Shown piece after piece: positions 13,201 through 24,074 of a DNA stretch of 64,000 nt. The stretch is from Aegilops tauschii subsp. strangulata (taxonomy: Eukaryota > Streptophyta > Magnoliopsida > Poales > Poaceae): NCBI RefSeq assembly GCF_002575655.3, contig NC_053040.3:358544267-358608266 (forward strand), read 5' to 3'. Within the stretch, counting starts at the first letter, position 1; every line of letters starts with the position of its first letter. The position numbers and the translations under genes were made by a program. A model generated the notes under the pieces. That model did not search any database. It was not told where the DNA came from and saw only the letters and a list, made by a program, of their open reading frames with translations.

Positions 13201-13617
13201 GGAGGGTGCCAATTTCTTGGTTGCTCTCTAGTGAGTTGGTCTTCCAAGAAGCAAAGTTGTGTGTCTCTCTCATCCACCGAAGCGGAGTATGTGGCCGCCG
13301 GTAGTTGTTGTGCACAACTTCTTTGGATGAGGCAAACTTTAAAGGATTACGGTGTCATTTGTGACAAAGTGCCTCTTTGGTGTGACAATGAAAGTGCCAT
13401 CAAGATTTCTCTCAACCCGGTTCAACACTTCAAGACGAAGCATATTGAGATTCGGTATCACTTCATCCGGGATCACATTAGGCGAGGGGAGATCGAGCTC
13501 AACTATGTCAACACTCATGATAACCTTGCAGATATTTTCACGAAGCCTTTGGATGAAGCAAGATTTCGCGAGTTAAGGCATGAGCTAAATATCATTGATT
13601 CGAGCAATGTTGCTTGA
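10265..13617 (+). pseudogene. pol: Copia pol of element A, nearly intact
   Basis: Protease has WLLDSGATNHMTG near 10290-10330. Integrase (about 10680-11470) has HRRLAH...CSAC, HMDLFGPPSF, RSDNGTGF and PERKNRTLMDAAR. A Gln/Asp-rich linker with EQAQDQ repeats (about 11820-11900) precedes reverse transcriptase (about 12100-12870), which has [10 protein letters not shown] and YVDD in [14 protein letters not shown]. RNase H has SDSDWAGDK and [15 protein letters not shown], and the protein ends [13 protein letters not shown] with its natural TGA at 13615-13617. The only clear defect is one frameshift close to 11690, where the integrase frame leaves the RT frame. The other lesion in this element's coding region is in gag. 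It is the best-preserved pol in the window. Confidence 0.92.
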
Positions 13618-14067
13618 ACCCTTGCACACCCCACCATACTCGCTTGTTATCTTGTTTAGGTGTAGGCATGGACATAGGGGGAGTGTTGTTCTCTCAGTGA
13701 ACTCTTCCTCCCCCCATTATGCATAAATTGATCAACTCTTTCACATTAGCCATTGTTGATGGTACTTGTGCTTCAAAGATGAGTTGTGGTCATGGGCCCA
13801 AGGATAATTCTTCGCGGCGCCATGCCCTCTTAACTCAAACATAGGTGGCTTCAGCCACCGCCCTTGTGCTTAGGTGTTTTTCCTTGTTGGGTGTTTCCGT
13901 TTGCCTAGATGTTTGAATTATCTAAAGAGTGGCTTTTCTTGCTTGCTTCTTGCACTCTTGAGAGTCTTCTTCATCATATTACAGTGCCCTATTAATATCC
14001 TAAGCCTTCTTATCCCAAGCCATCCTTTCCAAATGTACACAAGTTGATCTCCTTGTGCTTGGACTGT
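13618..14067 (+). other. Spacer downstream of A pol
   Basis: No ORF of note. A tract ATAGGGGGAGTG lies at about 13675-13686 and could act as a central polypurine tract, but no function is demonstrated. Pyrimidine-rich stretches lead into the dyad array that starts near 14068. Confidence 0.5.
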
Positions 14068-14320
14068 ATCAACCTGGCGGTACAACCGATGGTCAGACCG
14101 GTTCTACCGGTCTTCCCCTCTGTTGTACAGTCTCAGCGGTACTTCCGGTCCTGCACGAGCAGTTCTACCGCTCCTGCCTGTACCAGTACCTCTGACCGGT
14201 ACTACCGGTGTTTGGACGCGGTACTATCGCTGCTTCTAGAGCGGAAGTACCGCTCTCAACCACCTGGTAGTTACAGGACCGGTACTACCGCTCCTAGGAG
14301 CGGTACTACCGGTTGACATC
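14068..14320. repeat. GCGGTA-N-TACCGC dyad array upstream of internal TATA
   Basis: About ten near-copies of a dyad of the form CGGTACTACCG (variants CGGTACTTCCGG, AGTACCGCT, GTTCTACCGG) are packed into 250 bp. The last copy ends only a few bases before the TATA box at 14328. Half-sites GCGGTA and TACCGC are arranged head to head with one base between them. A second cluster lies inside the downstream intron (14690-14800), and a third upstream of the LTR TATA box (17160-17610). Confidence 0.8.
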
Positions 14321-14327
14321 TGGGGCA

Positions 14328-14335
14328 TATAAAAG
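14328..14335 (+). promoter_or_regulatory. Internal TATA box upstream of env-like gene
   Basis: GGGGCATATAAAAGGGACG contains a consensus TATAAAAG. It lies about 170 bases before the proposed ATG at 14506. A pyrimidine-rich leader (CTTTCTTTTCCCC, 14356-14368) follows at the usual distance for a start site. Promoter use is inferred. Confidence 0.55.
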
Positions 14336-14505
14336 GGACGTGGGCAGAAGGGGTCTTTCTTTTCCCCTTCGTGCTCGTCTTCCCCCTTTTCTCCCACGCC
14401 GCCGGCTGCTTCGTCCTTCGCCCCAGAGCGCCCTCAGGCTCTCCGGATCGGTCGGCCCTCCATCGGATCTGCTCTGTGGAGGCCGCCTCCTCTTCGATAT
14501 CTTCC

Positions 14506-16399
14506 ATGGATACCGGTAATGCCTTGTTCTTCTCCTTTTTAGGGTTCCTCGTTTTGAATCCAACCCTAGGGCATTCCTTGTACTCCCCCATTTTCGGCCA
14601 AATGGTTGGTGGGAGAGATCCGTATAGCCTCCTTCTGCTTCCTATGCGTACGTAGTAATAGGAATATGGCATATAGATTCGAGAACGGGTGGTTCCGGTT
14701 CTTCCACTCAGCGGTTTCGCTCCCAGCGGTACTACCGCTCCTTGTGAGTGGTACTACCGCCCGGGCGTTACTATCGGTGGTCCAACCGGAACAACCGATT
14801 TCTCTGAACCTATGTACCCTATTTCTCTTCTACCCACGTATATGAAACATATTCCTCTGATCTTGTGTACATTCCTCTCATATTTGTTGGGGTTTCTGTG
14901 TGCTCTCTTTGTGCGTGTGCAGGTGGTTCTAGTTCCCGTGCTGCTCGGAAGCCTCAAAACACCAAGAGGGCCCGTAGGGGAAAACCTTCCGGTGACGACG
15001 AGGACTCTCATGAAGTGGTGATTCCTACCAAGGCCACTCGTCGGGAGAAGTCTGCTGCTGCCAAGCAACGTGTTGCGGTGCCCATGCACAAATGGAAGAT
15101 GCCGGACTGGCAAAAGTTTCGTTTCCAGGATCCCTACACTGTTGCACCAAATCCTCGGTGGAACAACCCTCAGTTCCGGAATGAATTACAGATGAGGATT
15201 GTGTCAGAAGTGTTCGAGCATCACAAGAACAAGTTCACACGGATGTGGTCCATTGACATTGATCATTGGAAGAACAACCTCGATTACTTTGGAGAAGCTT
15301 CGGAGATCTGTGAAGAGTTTGACTTGATCAAGCTCATGACCATGAACTGTGATTTCGATGTGCAGCTCGTCCATCAGTTCTATGCTACAGTCCACTTCGG
15401 CTCTGATGTGGAACGCCATCTTTCCTTTATGTGCCGTGATGAGTTCTTTCATGTTCCGTGGAGAGACTTCTGCAATGCTCTTGGTTATGAGGATACCGGG
15501 ATTGAGGGTCAAGGTGGCATCCGTCCTCATGACCGTGCTCACCCCATGGACAAGGTGAAGCTTGCCCTCTATACATCCCTGGACATGGCATTGTGGGCAA
15601 GTCCAATGATCTTCTGCCAGTCTATGACATTATGCATCGTGTGTTCCGTTGTGTGCTGCTTCCCAAGGTTGGGAATCAAGATGATATCTATGGTTATCTG
15701 GTGGATTTGCTTGTGGCCATGAAGACCAAGAGGGGATCCGGTGCCACGTTTGATGTCTCCAAGTGGCTATGGGAGGAGATGTACAACATGGTGTTGTACC
15801 GCAAGGTACCGATATATGCTCCTTTTGTGATGCAGTTTCTGAGCACCGTTTGGGCAGTCCGTAGGCCAGGAGAGCCTCTCACCACTCCTGCCAACCTCAT
15901 GGAGCATGAGGTCAAGGAGCTAAGGAAGAAGAAGCATAAGACTCCCTGTTTTTCTACGGGCAATCAGGAGGATGTGTATGCTACCTCGGATGACGAGGAC
16001 TTTGAGTTGGAGCCTGGGGTCCAGCCCACCTGGGTAGAGAAGCTGACTTCCAAGATCTAGAAGACCTTTTGCTTGCAGACTCAAATCCGGAAGAAGCTCT
16101 ACAAGGCCCACGTTGCTGAGAAGATGGCGCGTCGCAGGAAGATTCAGTTGATGAGGCACCTCAATGTGCCAGATGTGAAGAGTGGCTCCGAGAAGACCAT
16201 CACTTCTGAGGATACTTGGTGCTTGGAGAACTGTCAGTGGTCTGATGAAGCACCTGCTTCTTCCTCTGTCCGTGTTCCTGAGGTAGCTACTGCGAGGTCT
16301 GAGGAGTCTGAGGAGTTTGATGAGGCTCAGGATCCTGACGATGATATTGATGATGATGCATCTGACAGCTCTGCGGCTACTGGCGAGGAGGTCTATTGA
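14506..16399 (+). pseudogene. Env-like third ORF of SIRE-type element A, with probable intron
   Basis: Proposed exon 1 is ATGGATACCG (14506-14515), followed by donor GTAATG at 14516. The acceptor TGTGCGTGTGCAG ends at 14922, and exon 2 starts GTGGTTCTAG in the correct phase, encoding GGSSSRAARKPQ. Exon 2 carries a basic Lys/Arg-rich N-terminal region, then a helical-looking domain with VHFGSDVERHLSFMCRDEFF and FCNALGY, resembling the env-like or 'plant transposon protein' ORF of SIRE/Maximus elements. A frameshift lies near 15575, after HPMDKVKLA. Reading resumes at about 15593 (SNDLLPVYDIMHR), and a TAG lies at 16058-16060. The acidic C-terminus ends at 16399. I see no clear signal peptide or membrane segment, so a true envelope role is doubtful. 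Confidence 0.7.
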
Positions 16400-16845
16400 G
16401 CCTCGGGGCGCTAGCTTCGCTCTTTTCCTTTTTGGTGTCTCGATGCCAAAGGGTGAGAGAGCTCCATTAGGTCACGGGAGTTGCATGGGTGGTTATTTGC
16501 AGTTGGTCTTTCTAGTTTATTTGCTTGCTCTTTCTAGTGCTCTATGGACTTCTCCTATGTTGTGATCTCGTGCATGGTGTAAGACATGCGTCGTTCGGTT
16601 CATCTATGCACTCTTCGTTCAGTAGAGTTTATTATATGTTGTCTCTACTGCTTTATGTCTATTACAGTTGTATTGCGCTCTCTGGTTGGTCTATAAAATC
16701 CAGGGGAGCATTCCCAAGTGTGCACACTTTGCATTCCAAAAGCAAAATCTAAATAGTGCTCACACTCAGGGGGAGCCCCTCCTTTATTTTTTAGAACTCC
16801 CGGACTAATCGTGTGGTTGTCATCATCCACCAAAAAAGGGGAGAT
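16400..16845 (+). other. 3' untranslated region and polypurine tract of A
   Basis: There is no ORF of note between the env-like gene and the LTR. The tract AAAAAAGGGGAGAT (about 16832-16845) lies immediately before TGTATGGGC and is the plus-strand primer site. Confidence 0.8.
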
Positions 16846-17159
16846 TGTATGGGCATCCTTTGCCTTAGGGTTTTGGTGATGATGACAACACACGTGGACT
16901 AATCGTGCGCCATAGTTTTCTCAGGTACACATGGTGTGGCGCAAGACGGTTAGGTCTTCCCTCTATGCGGAAAAGATCGAAGACGGAGTTTCCGACGTTT
17001 TTTATTCCTTTGGTCGTAGGATATCCGTACTATTAAGAGGGAATCCGCATTGGAAGGTATTGGGTGAATCACTTCATGTACACATTATGTGCACCCACCA
17101 TATACCCTCCGTTTCGAGGAGAGAGAGGTTCCCCACTACCCTCTGACCTGTGCAGTTCT

Positions 17160-17610
17160 GCCCATGGCAGTAGTACTGCTCCATCGAGCGGTTGTACCGC
17201 TGGGCGGTAGTTCCGGTCTGACCACCGCTCCAAGTACCGCTCAGGGGTGACTCCCTTCTGTACCAGGTACGGTGGTAGACCAGTGGTGGAACGGAAGTTC
17301 CGATTTGTCTTGATAAACCGGTACTACCGGTGTCCAGGGCGGTAGTACCGCCTTGGACTCCATCACCCAGGAACTGCTGGCCCAGCGGTAGCTCCGGCCC
17401 TACTACCGCTCCAACTACCGGCCTGAGGTGTAAACCTTCTGGATGTATGCGGTAGTTGAGCGGTAGTGGAGCGGTAGTTCTGGTTTATTCTGATAAACCG
17501 GAACTACCGGGTGCGCCACCGGAAGTACCGCCCTGGTGCCCTACGAGGGGTTCCCCGCATTCACCGGTTGTACTGGTGTCTAGTGCGGAAGTACCGGTCC
17601 CATGCTTTTC
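17160..17610. repeat. GCGGTA-N-TACCGC dyad array in the LTR of A
   Basis: About fifteen or more degenerate copies of CGGTAGTACCG or CGGTACTACCG occur over 450 bp, for example GCGGTAGTACCGCC at 17341 and ACCGGTACTACCGGTG near 17318. The array ends about 40 bp before the LTR TATA-like sequence. It matches the motif type at 14068-14320. Confidence 0.8.
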
Positions 17611-17639
17611 TGCACATAACGGTTGGATCTTGGGGGGGC

Positions 17640-17648
17640 TATTTAAGG
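17640..17648 (+). promoter_or_regulatory. TATA-like box in the LTR of A
   Basis: GGGCTATTTAAGGAGG followed by a long pyrimidine-rich leader (CTTCTCCTACCTCCC and CTCTCTCTCTCC). Position and context fit the LTR core promoter. Confidence 0.55.
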
Positions 17649-18175
17649 AGGTGCTTCTCCTACCTCCCACCTACCTCTTGCCTCTCTCTCTCCTCCATTA
17701 CTGCCATTAAAGCTTTCTTGCCCGATCTCTCTCCCTAGCCGCCCAAACTTGTTGATTTGCTAGGGATTGAAGGAGGAGACCTAGATCTACACTTCCACCA
17801 AAGGATATTTGATTCCCCCATACTTTCGTGTGTGGATTTTGTTACTCTTGGGTGCTTGGGCACCCTAGACGAAAGAGGTCACTTCGCAGCCACATTCCAT
17901 TGTGGTGAAGCTCCGAGGTTTCATTGGGAGCCTCCAATTAAGTTGTGGAGAGAGCCTCAACCTTGTTTGTAAAGGTCCGGTTGCCGCCTTCAAGGGAACC
18001 AATAGTGGAATCACGGCATCTCGCATTGTGTGAGGGCGTGAGGAGAATACGGTGGCCCTAGTGGCTTCTTGGGGAGCATTGTGCCTCCACACCGCTCCAA
18101 CGGAGACGTACTTCCAATGCGGATTCACCCAGTTGCATCATATAGGTTGCTCACCTAGTTGCATATCTAGACAAC

Positions 18176-18944
18176 CTAGGGCCATGCTCCGACGACAGGC
18201 GGTCGGTACAGCCTGCATGCGGCGGGCCCTACCTGTCCGTGAGCGACCAGAAGGCGGCGACCCCAAGAAGGCGGCCTCAGGGGCGGGCCGGCCTCCAGCA
18301 GCCGGCCCTTCCCTCCCCTCGGAGTCCACGCGCCATTACTCCAATGAGACGGAGCATGGCTACAATGAGCGCACGCCAGGTGGCGGGACTATAGCCATGC
18401 GACTCCCGACAAGGCCTCTGTCATCAAGGGCAAGGCTACAACAAAAGGCAATCAGCGTGGCCCGCAGACGGCTGGCACCACCTATCGGCCGGATTCTCAG
18501 CAGGCGGCGGGCCCTAGCAGCCGGAGGAGAACCCGGCGACCCTAGATACTAACGTCTGGGTCCTACACCCGGCTCTATTACCATTGTACCCCTAGGGGTG
18601 GGCCTATATAAACCCCCCAGGCTCTCCCATGCAAAGGGTTCAGCACACACGCCCCTGACACACACCATAGCTAGGAGAAGCAAGAGAGCTAGCCTTACCC
18701 TTCTTCTTCCTCTAGCAATACAGCTCAAGGAGCATGATTGTAGCCACCCTTTGATCATATTCATCATGCGGAGACCCCGCAGAGCATGATTAGGGGTGTT
18801 ATCTCCCCGGAGAGACCCGAACCTGGGTAAGTCTCATGTGCGATCGAGCACTCGCCCATTCCCGCTTCCAGGGCCTGACAACGTCCTCCTGTCCCTATCC
18901 ATGATAAGCTATCCCCTGGCATCTATCGCGAGAATACCCCGACA
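18176..18944 (+). repeat. 5' LTR of Gypsy element B, 5' truncated
   Basis: It ends AGAATACCCCGACA directly before the primer-binding site. A TATA box TATATAAA lies at 18605-18612, followed by the leader CACACACCATAGCTAGG. No TG...start complementary to CCCCGACA is visible near 18176, so the front is lost or recombined at the junction with the LTR of A. Confidence 0.75.
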
Positions 18945-18946
18945 GT

Positions 18947-18963
18947 TGGCGCCCACCGTGGGG
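18947..18963 (+). other. Primer-binding site of B
   Basis: TGGCGCCCACCGTGGGG follows the LTR end GACA after two bases. The same site occurs in element E (56837-56853), so the two families share a primer. Confidence 0.85.
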
Positions 18964-19090
18964 CAAAGCGCAGCGTCGGCCGGAGACACATTCTGGACGG
19001 GAACCCTCTTCCTCTCCGGCGAGCACGTCGCGGCTGGCCTAATCAGCCAGCCTGGCGCGCTCGCTAGCGCTTGCACCAGCGCGCCGCCCG

Positions 19091-20573
19091 ATGCGGGAGC
19101 AGCCTGCCCCTGTAACCTGCCTTGCCGACCTCCTCGGCATGGTCAGCCTCTCTGACGAGCCCGCCTCCGACACAGAGGCTCTCCGCTTTGTCAACCCCCT
19201 CTCCGAGCTCTTCGTGAAGCTCACCGTTTCCAACGAGCCCGCCTCCGATGTGGAGTCCATTGGTTCCGTCAACCCCTTCATCGAGCCCTTTGAGATGCTC
19301 ATTGACTTTGATGCGGCCTCCACCAATGCCTTCCCCCATGACGTGGTGGTCGTTGACGATCCGCTCCCTCCTATCGCCAGCAACACCGACGCCGGCATCA
19401 TCGCGGAGGTGCTGCTTACTAGCCACAGCGGCGACTCTGATGGGGCTGGCCAGGACCCGTTGCGAGCAGCAATCTATGGCTTGGCCACTCCCGTTGCAGC
19501 CAACGCCGATGGGACAACACTGCAGGAGTTCCGTGTCAAGCTCCTCGACAGCTCCAACAACATGGCGGCCATGAAGCGCCACGCCGAAGCCAGCCAGAAC
19601 AAGATCGACCACATAGCGGGTGGCACGCCGGCTGCTGCTGAGCCTAGCCGAGCCGGCGCCATCCGACAACACGTCACAGCCATTGCCAGCATGCTGGGAG
19701 TCGGACGCCCGATCTACGCCACCCCAGTGGATAACCTACGCACCGCCCAGGCGGTGGTAGAAGAGCTGGAGAACCTAGAAGGCGACGAGCGGTGCAGCCA
19801 GATGGCGTGCCTCTAGGAGCTCCTCGACACTGCGAACACGCAGCAAGACGCATGCCACCGCACGATGGCGGCCGGCAAGCAGGCCAAAAACCATCCACCC
19901 CGCCGTGAGTATGGAGCGACCTCCCGGTCCCCAAGCGGCGGAGGCCGCGGCCAGCGGTACCCGGAGCCGGCTGCTAGCCGCAGTCGGCACACCTGCCGGA
20001 CGGTTGTCAATAGCCAGCAGGTTCCTCCAAGGACGGAGAACTCGCGCCAGCAGGACGAGTGTCTGCTTCCCCCCCCCCCCCCCCCGCAGGGAGAGGCTGG
20101 CCTCTCCGGCAACGGTAGACGATCCGACTCTGGGGGGCCGGCTAGGCCCCCAAGAAGGGGTCGGCAAGAATGACGCTCGCCACTGGATCGAGCGGCTGGC
20201 TCGGTACCTGGCAGTCGAGGAGGAGGATACGATCGGCCTGGCCTGCTACGGCCCCCGCATCCGGGACGAGCCCTTCCCTAAAGGGTTCTCGCTCCCCCGA
20301 GACACTCCCATGTAGACCGGCTCCCAGAAGCCGGAGGACTGGTTGACCGACTATGCCACGGCAGTCAGCATAGCAAACGGCAACAAGCGCATTGCCATGA
20401 AATATGTTCCGCTCATGCTCCAGGGCATGGCCCGGACGTGGCTGAACAACCTCATGCCCTACAGCGTCAACAGCTGGTTGGACTTCGCTTATATCTTCGT
20501 CCGCAACTTCACCAGCACCTACAAGCGCCCCCAAGCCACGCCAGCTCTCCATGTGCGTTCAAGGCCCGACTGA
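19091..20573 (+). pseudogene. gag: Gypsy gag of element B (broken)
   Basis: An Ala/Asp/Pro-rich N-terminal region begins MREQPAPVTCLADLLG, though the true start could lie upstream. It runs to a TAG at 19813-19815, continues in the same frame, then shifts frame at a run of 17 C (20069-20085). The conserved gag core follows: DARHWIERLARYL, FSLPRDTPM, a TAG near 20313, then EDWLTDYATAVSIANGNKR and ARTWLNNLMPYSVNSW. That core is typical of Tat/Retand-like gag capsid domains. The element is cut at 20588, before any zinc knuckle. Confidence 0.8.
20069..20085. repeat. Poly(C) run in gag of B
   Basis: Seventeen consecutive C residues encode part of a Pro run. The gag reading frame changes across this run, so it is probably a slippage site. 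Confidence 0.9.
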
Positions 20574-20588
20574 GTCCACCCGCGACTA

Positions 20589-22103
20589 TGATGACCCACA
20601 AGTATATGGGATCAATTGTAGCCTTTCCGATGAGTAAGAGTTTCAAACCCAACGAGGATCAGAAGAAAATGACAAGTGGTTTTCAGCAAGGTAATGTCTG
20701 CAAGTGCTGAAATTGTAAGTAGCAGAGTAGTTTGATAGCAAGATAATTTGTAACTAGCAAGTACCGGTAATAGTAACAAAAGTGCTGCAAGGTAGCCCAA
20801 TCCTTTTGAGGCAAAGGACAGGCCAAAACGGTCTCTTATAATAAGCGAAGTGTTCTTGAGGGTACACGGGAATTTCATCTAGTCACTTTCATCATGTTGA
20901 TTCGATTCGTGTTCGCTACTTTGATAATTTAATATGTGCGTGGACCGGTGCTTAGGTGCTGCTCTTACTTGAACAAGCCTCCTACTTATGATTAACCCCC
21001 TCGCAAGCATCCGCAACTACGAGAAAAGTATTAAGAATAAATTCTAACCTTAGCATTAAACTTTTGTCAATCGGTCCCTTACGAAATAGTGCATAAACTA
21101 GGGTTTAAGCTTCTGCCACTCTCGCAACCCATCATCTAATAACTACTCCACAATGCATTCCCTTAGGCCCAAATATGGTGAAGTGTCATGTATTCGACGT
21201 TCACATGACACCACTAAGGGAATCACAACATACATACTATCAAAATATTAAACACATATCAAGTTCACATGATTACTTGCAACATGATTTCTCCCGTGAC
21301 CTCAAGAACAAAAGTAACTACTCACAAGTGATAAACATGCTCAAGATCAAAGGGGTATTAAATAGCATTTTGGATCTGAACATATAATCTTCCACCAAAT
21401 AAACCATATAGTAGTCAACTACAAGATGTAATCAACACTACTAGTCACCTACAAGCACCGATCTATCGTTCCGGTACTAAGATTGAAGACAAGAGATGAA
21501 CTAGGGTTTGAGAGGAGATGGTGCTGGTGAAGATGTTGATGGAGATTGCCCTCCCCAAGATGGGAGAGTTGTTGGTGATGATGATGACGATGATTTCCCC
21601 CTCCGGGAGGGAAGTTCCCCTGGCGGAATCGCTCCACCGGAGGGCAAAAGTGCTCCTGCCCAAGTTCCGCCTCGAGGCGGTGGCGCTTCGTCCCGAAAGT
21701 CCTCTCCTATTTTTTTCTAGGTCAAAATGACTTATATACCAGAAGATGGGCACCGGAGGTGGGCCGAGGGGAGCACAACCACCAGGGCGCTCCTGGGCTC
21801 CCTGGCGCGCCCAGGTGGGTTGTGCCCACCTGGTGGCCCCCCTCTGGTACTTATTGGCTCCAATATTCCTCATTTATTCCATAAAAATTATCCGTGAAGT
21901 TTCAGCTTATTTGGAGTTGTGCAGAATAGGTGGCCTGACGTAGCTTTTCCAGGTCCAGATTTCCAGCTGCCGGAATTCTCCCTCTTTGTGTGTACCTTGC
22001 ATATTATGGGAGAAAAGGCATTACAATTACTCCAAAAAGCATTATTATGGACAAAAACATCATAAATAACAGTAGGTAAACACGATGCAAAATGGACGTA
22101 TCA
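20589..22103 (-). repeat. 3' LTR of element F
   Basis: On the minus strand it begins TGATACGTCCATTTTGC after the tract AGCTTGGGGGAGT and ends ...GGGTCATCA. About 380 bp at the low-coordinate end match the sequence at 63621-64000 with few differences, identifying both as LTRs of one element. Length 1515 bp. The probable TSD is gacta (20584-20588). Confidence 0.88.
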
Positions 22104-22117
22104 ACTCCCCCAAGCTT
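22104..22117 (-). other. Polypurine tract of F
   Basis: The minus strand reads AAGCTTGGGGGAGT immediately before the LTR start TGATACGTCC. Confidence 0.85.
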
Positions 22118-23520
22118 AGACCTCGCTTGTCCTCAAGCGAAAACCGAAATCGAAAAACATGTCCACATGCTTAGAGAGAGGGGTGTCGATAAAAACAAAA
22201 TACGGACATAGAAGCATCATGTGAATTATTATAGCAGCAACAAGCTTAAACATAAGACTTTTATTATAGAACTTTTATCATAGACTTCTCATGAATAAGT
22301 AACAATTCATCACACTGTCAAAGTATAAAGCATAAACTCTATTAGAAACCAACAAACTATGTTCTCAGTCAAATTTGCAACTACAATTCAACATCTTTTC
22401 AGGAAGGGTCACATATCAGAGCCTTTAGGCAAGTCCACATACTCAACCATCATATAGTCTTCTATGATTGCTAACACTCACCACATACACATGAGCAAAA
22501 CATTTCAACCGGACACATAGAAAGATAGGGGCTTATAGTTTCGCCTCCCAACGTTTTCACCTCAAGGGTGATGTCAACAATAATAAGTCATGCTACCCAT
22601 ATTTCAACTGGACATATGTGTCTAGATCTTTCCAAAGGAGAAAAATAAAAAGGAAAAGAGATATTAACTTTGACTCTTTGCATAAAAGTAAATACATAAA
22701 AGTAAAAGATAGGCCCTTCGCAGAGGGAAGCAGAGGTTGCCATGCGCTTATTTGTTTGTATGCTCGACCCCTTAATGCAAAAGAACGTCACGTTATATTG
22801 CCCCTTGTGATGGCAACCTTTATTATGCAGTCTTTTGCTTTTATTTCTTTACCATCACAAGTTCGTACAACGCTCAACTTTCTCTTACACTAAATGATCT
22901 TACACTTTTAGAAGCAATTTTTGTTGCCTTATTGCACCCATGACAACTTACTTGAAGGATCTTACTCAATCCATAGGTAGGTATGGTGGACTCTTGAAAA
23001 TAAGATTTGGGTTTAAGGGTTTTTGGATGCACAAGTAGTATCTCTACTTAGTGCGGACTTTTTGGCTAGCAAAGATGGGGGGGCAAGCACCACATGTTGA
23101 AGGATCTATGAAAATATAACTTCTATGTGAATATGAACAAACATAAATCATTAAGTTGTCTTTCTTGTCCAACGTCAACAATTTTGGCATATAATATTTT
23201 GATGGGGACTCACAATCACAAAAGATTTCCATGATAGTGTATTTATATGTGAATCTTCTCTTCCCTTATTAATTCTTTCATGAGTTGCATAATTGACTAA
23301 TGTTATGTTTGTCAATCTCTAATAAAATTTTCTACTTATGTGGTGTCAGCACCTACCATAGGATTAGCATATGATCTTTTCATTTATTTCCTTTCTTTTT
23401 ATTGAAACATGAAAGTAAAGAAAGCAAAAACTCAAACTAAACTTTATTATATATCTCGCACACGATTACAAGGATAGATTACTAAGCAAGCTCTCAAACA
23501 GAAAGGATCGAACTAAACTT
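22118..23520 (-). other. 3' untranslated region of F
   Basis: A/T-rich sequence between the third ORF and the polypurine tract. Small ORFs occur on both strands, but none resembles a known protein. I see nothing else in it. Confidence 0.6.
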
Positions 23521-24069
23521 TTATTCATCTAAAGCAAAAGATCGAACTAAAATAAGTAAGGCAAAAGATAGTGGGGGTGATACAATACCGGGGCACCTCC
23601 CCCAAGCTTGGCGGAAGCCAAGGGGAGTGCCCATACCCGATACCCAATTTTCTTTTGGTGATGAAGAAGATGGTGGTGGTGGAGTAGAGGCGATCTTGTC
23701 CTCGGGTTTCCATGGCAGAGGTCCACCATCATAAGAGGAAGAATAAGTCTCATGGGTCCAGCAATTGGCAGCCAAACTCATACCTTTAAACCTCGCCTCA
23801 TATTCAAAGACTTGGTTTTGGAGAAAGTTCTTTTGCTCGTTGAGGGTGAAGACAATGTCCTTCATGGACTTGCCATCCACCTTGAGATCACGGGTAAGGT
23901 CCGTGATCATGATGTGATTGGCATTGAGTCCACGCTCCACCATCCCCTTGCACCGGAAGACCTCCTGCTCCATGGCTTCAAGCCTGGCCTCCACGGTCCC
24001 CGTCCCCTTGGGTCCTTGCACATCGCGGATGTGAAGCACCCCTCATGCATCTGGATGACCTGAGGGTAC
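23521..24069 (-). pseudogene. Third ORF of F (Athila-type 3' ORF), downstream half
   Basis: The minus-strand ORF contains GPKGTGTVEARLEAMEQEVF, VERGLNANHIMITDLTRD and YEARFKGMSLAA, then a Pro/Ser-rich tail ending ALLILVRSFALDE. It looks heptad-rich in its first 100 residues. Its upstream codons continue at 53925-54003 on the far side of element G: the segment there encodes KNIINPYLREVVQ, and the frame runs on through EGCFTSAM near 24030. The function of this ORF family is unknown to me. Element G split the gene. Confidence 0.7.
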
Positions 24070-24074
24070 TGCAC

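Larger units (their letters stand above)
8931..18175 (+). mobile_element. SIRE/Maximus-type Copia element A with env-like gene
   Basis: This is the plus-strand element into which A2 inserted. Its 5' LTR and N-terminal gag lie left of the window. Present here are the C-terminal half of gag, complete pol, a long 3' region with an env-like gene, a polypurine tract and a 3' LTR cut short at about 18175 by the Gypsy LTR of B. The third ORF between RNase H and the 3' LTR is characteristic of SIRE-type Copia elements. Confidence 0.9.
16846..18175 (+). repeat. 3' LTR of element A, truncated
   Basis: It starts TGTATGGGCATCC right after the polypurine tract. It carries a dyad array, a TATA-like box and a leader. 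The end near ATATCTAGACAACCT (about 18175) passes directly into the Gypsy LTR of B without a CA terminus, so the tail is missing. The breakpoint is uncertain by about 20-40 bp. Confidence 0.75.
18176..20588 (+). mobile_element. Tat-like Gypsy element B, 5' part
   Basis: It consists of a truncated LTR, a TTGGCGCCCACCGTGGGG primer-binding site and a broken gag on the plus strand. At 20588 it is interrupted by the minus-strand Athila-like element F, whose left TSD is probably gacta (20584-20588). The rest of B, including pol, should lie right of the window beyond F. Confidence 0.8.

Noticed and set aside
14754..15113. Minus-strand ORF over the env-like gene
   Set aside because: Shadow frame; the plus-strand reading has the better family match.
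19064..19672. Long minus-strand ORF opposite gag of B
   Set aside because: Shadow of a G/C-rich coding frame on the plus strand.
21449..21943. ORFs at 21449-21943 within the F LTR
   Set aside because: Purine-rich LTR sequence shared by the family; no motif and no consistent frame.
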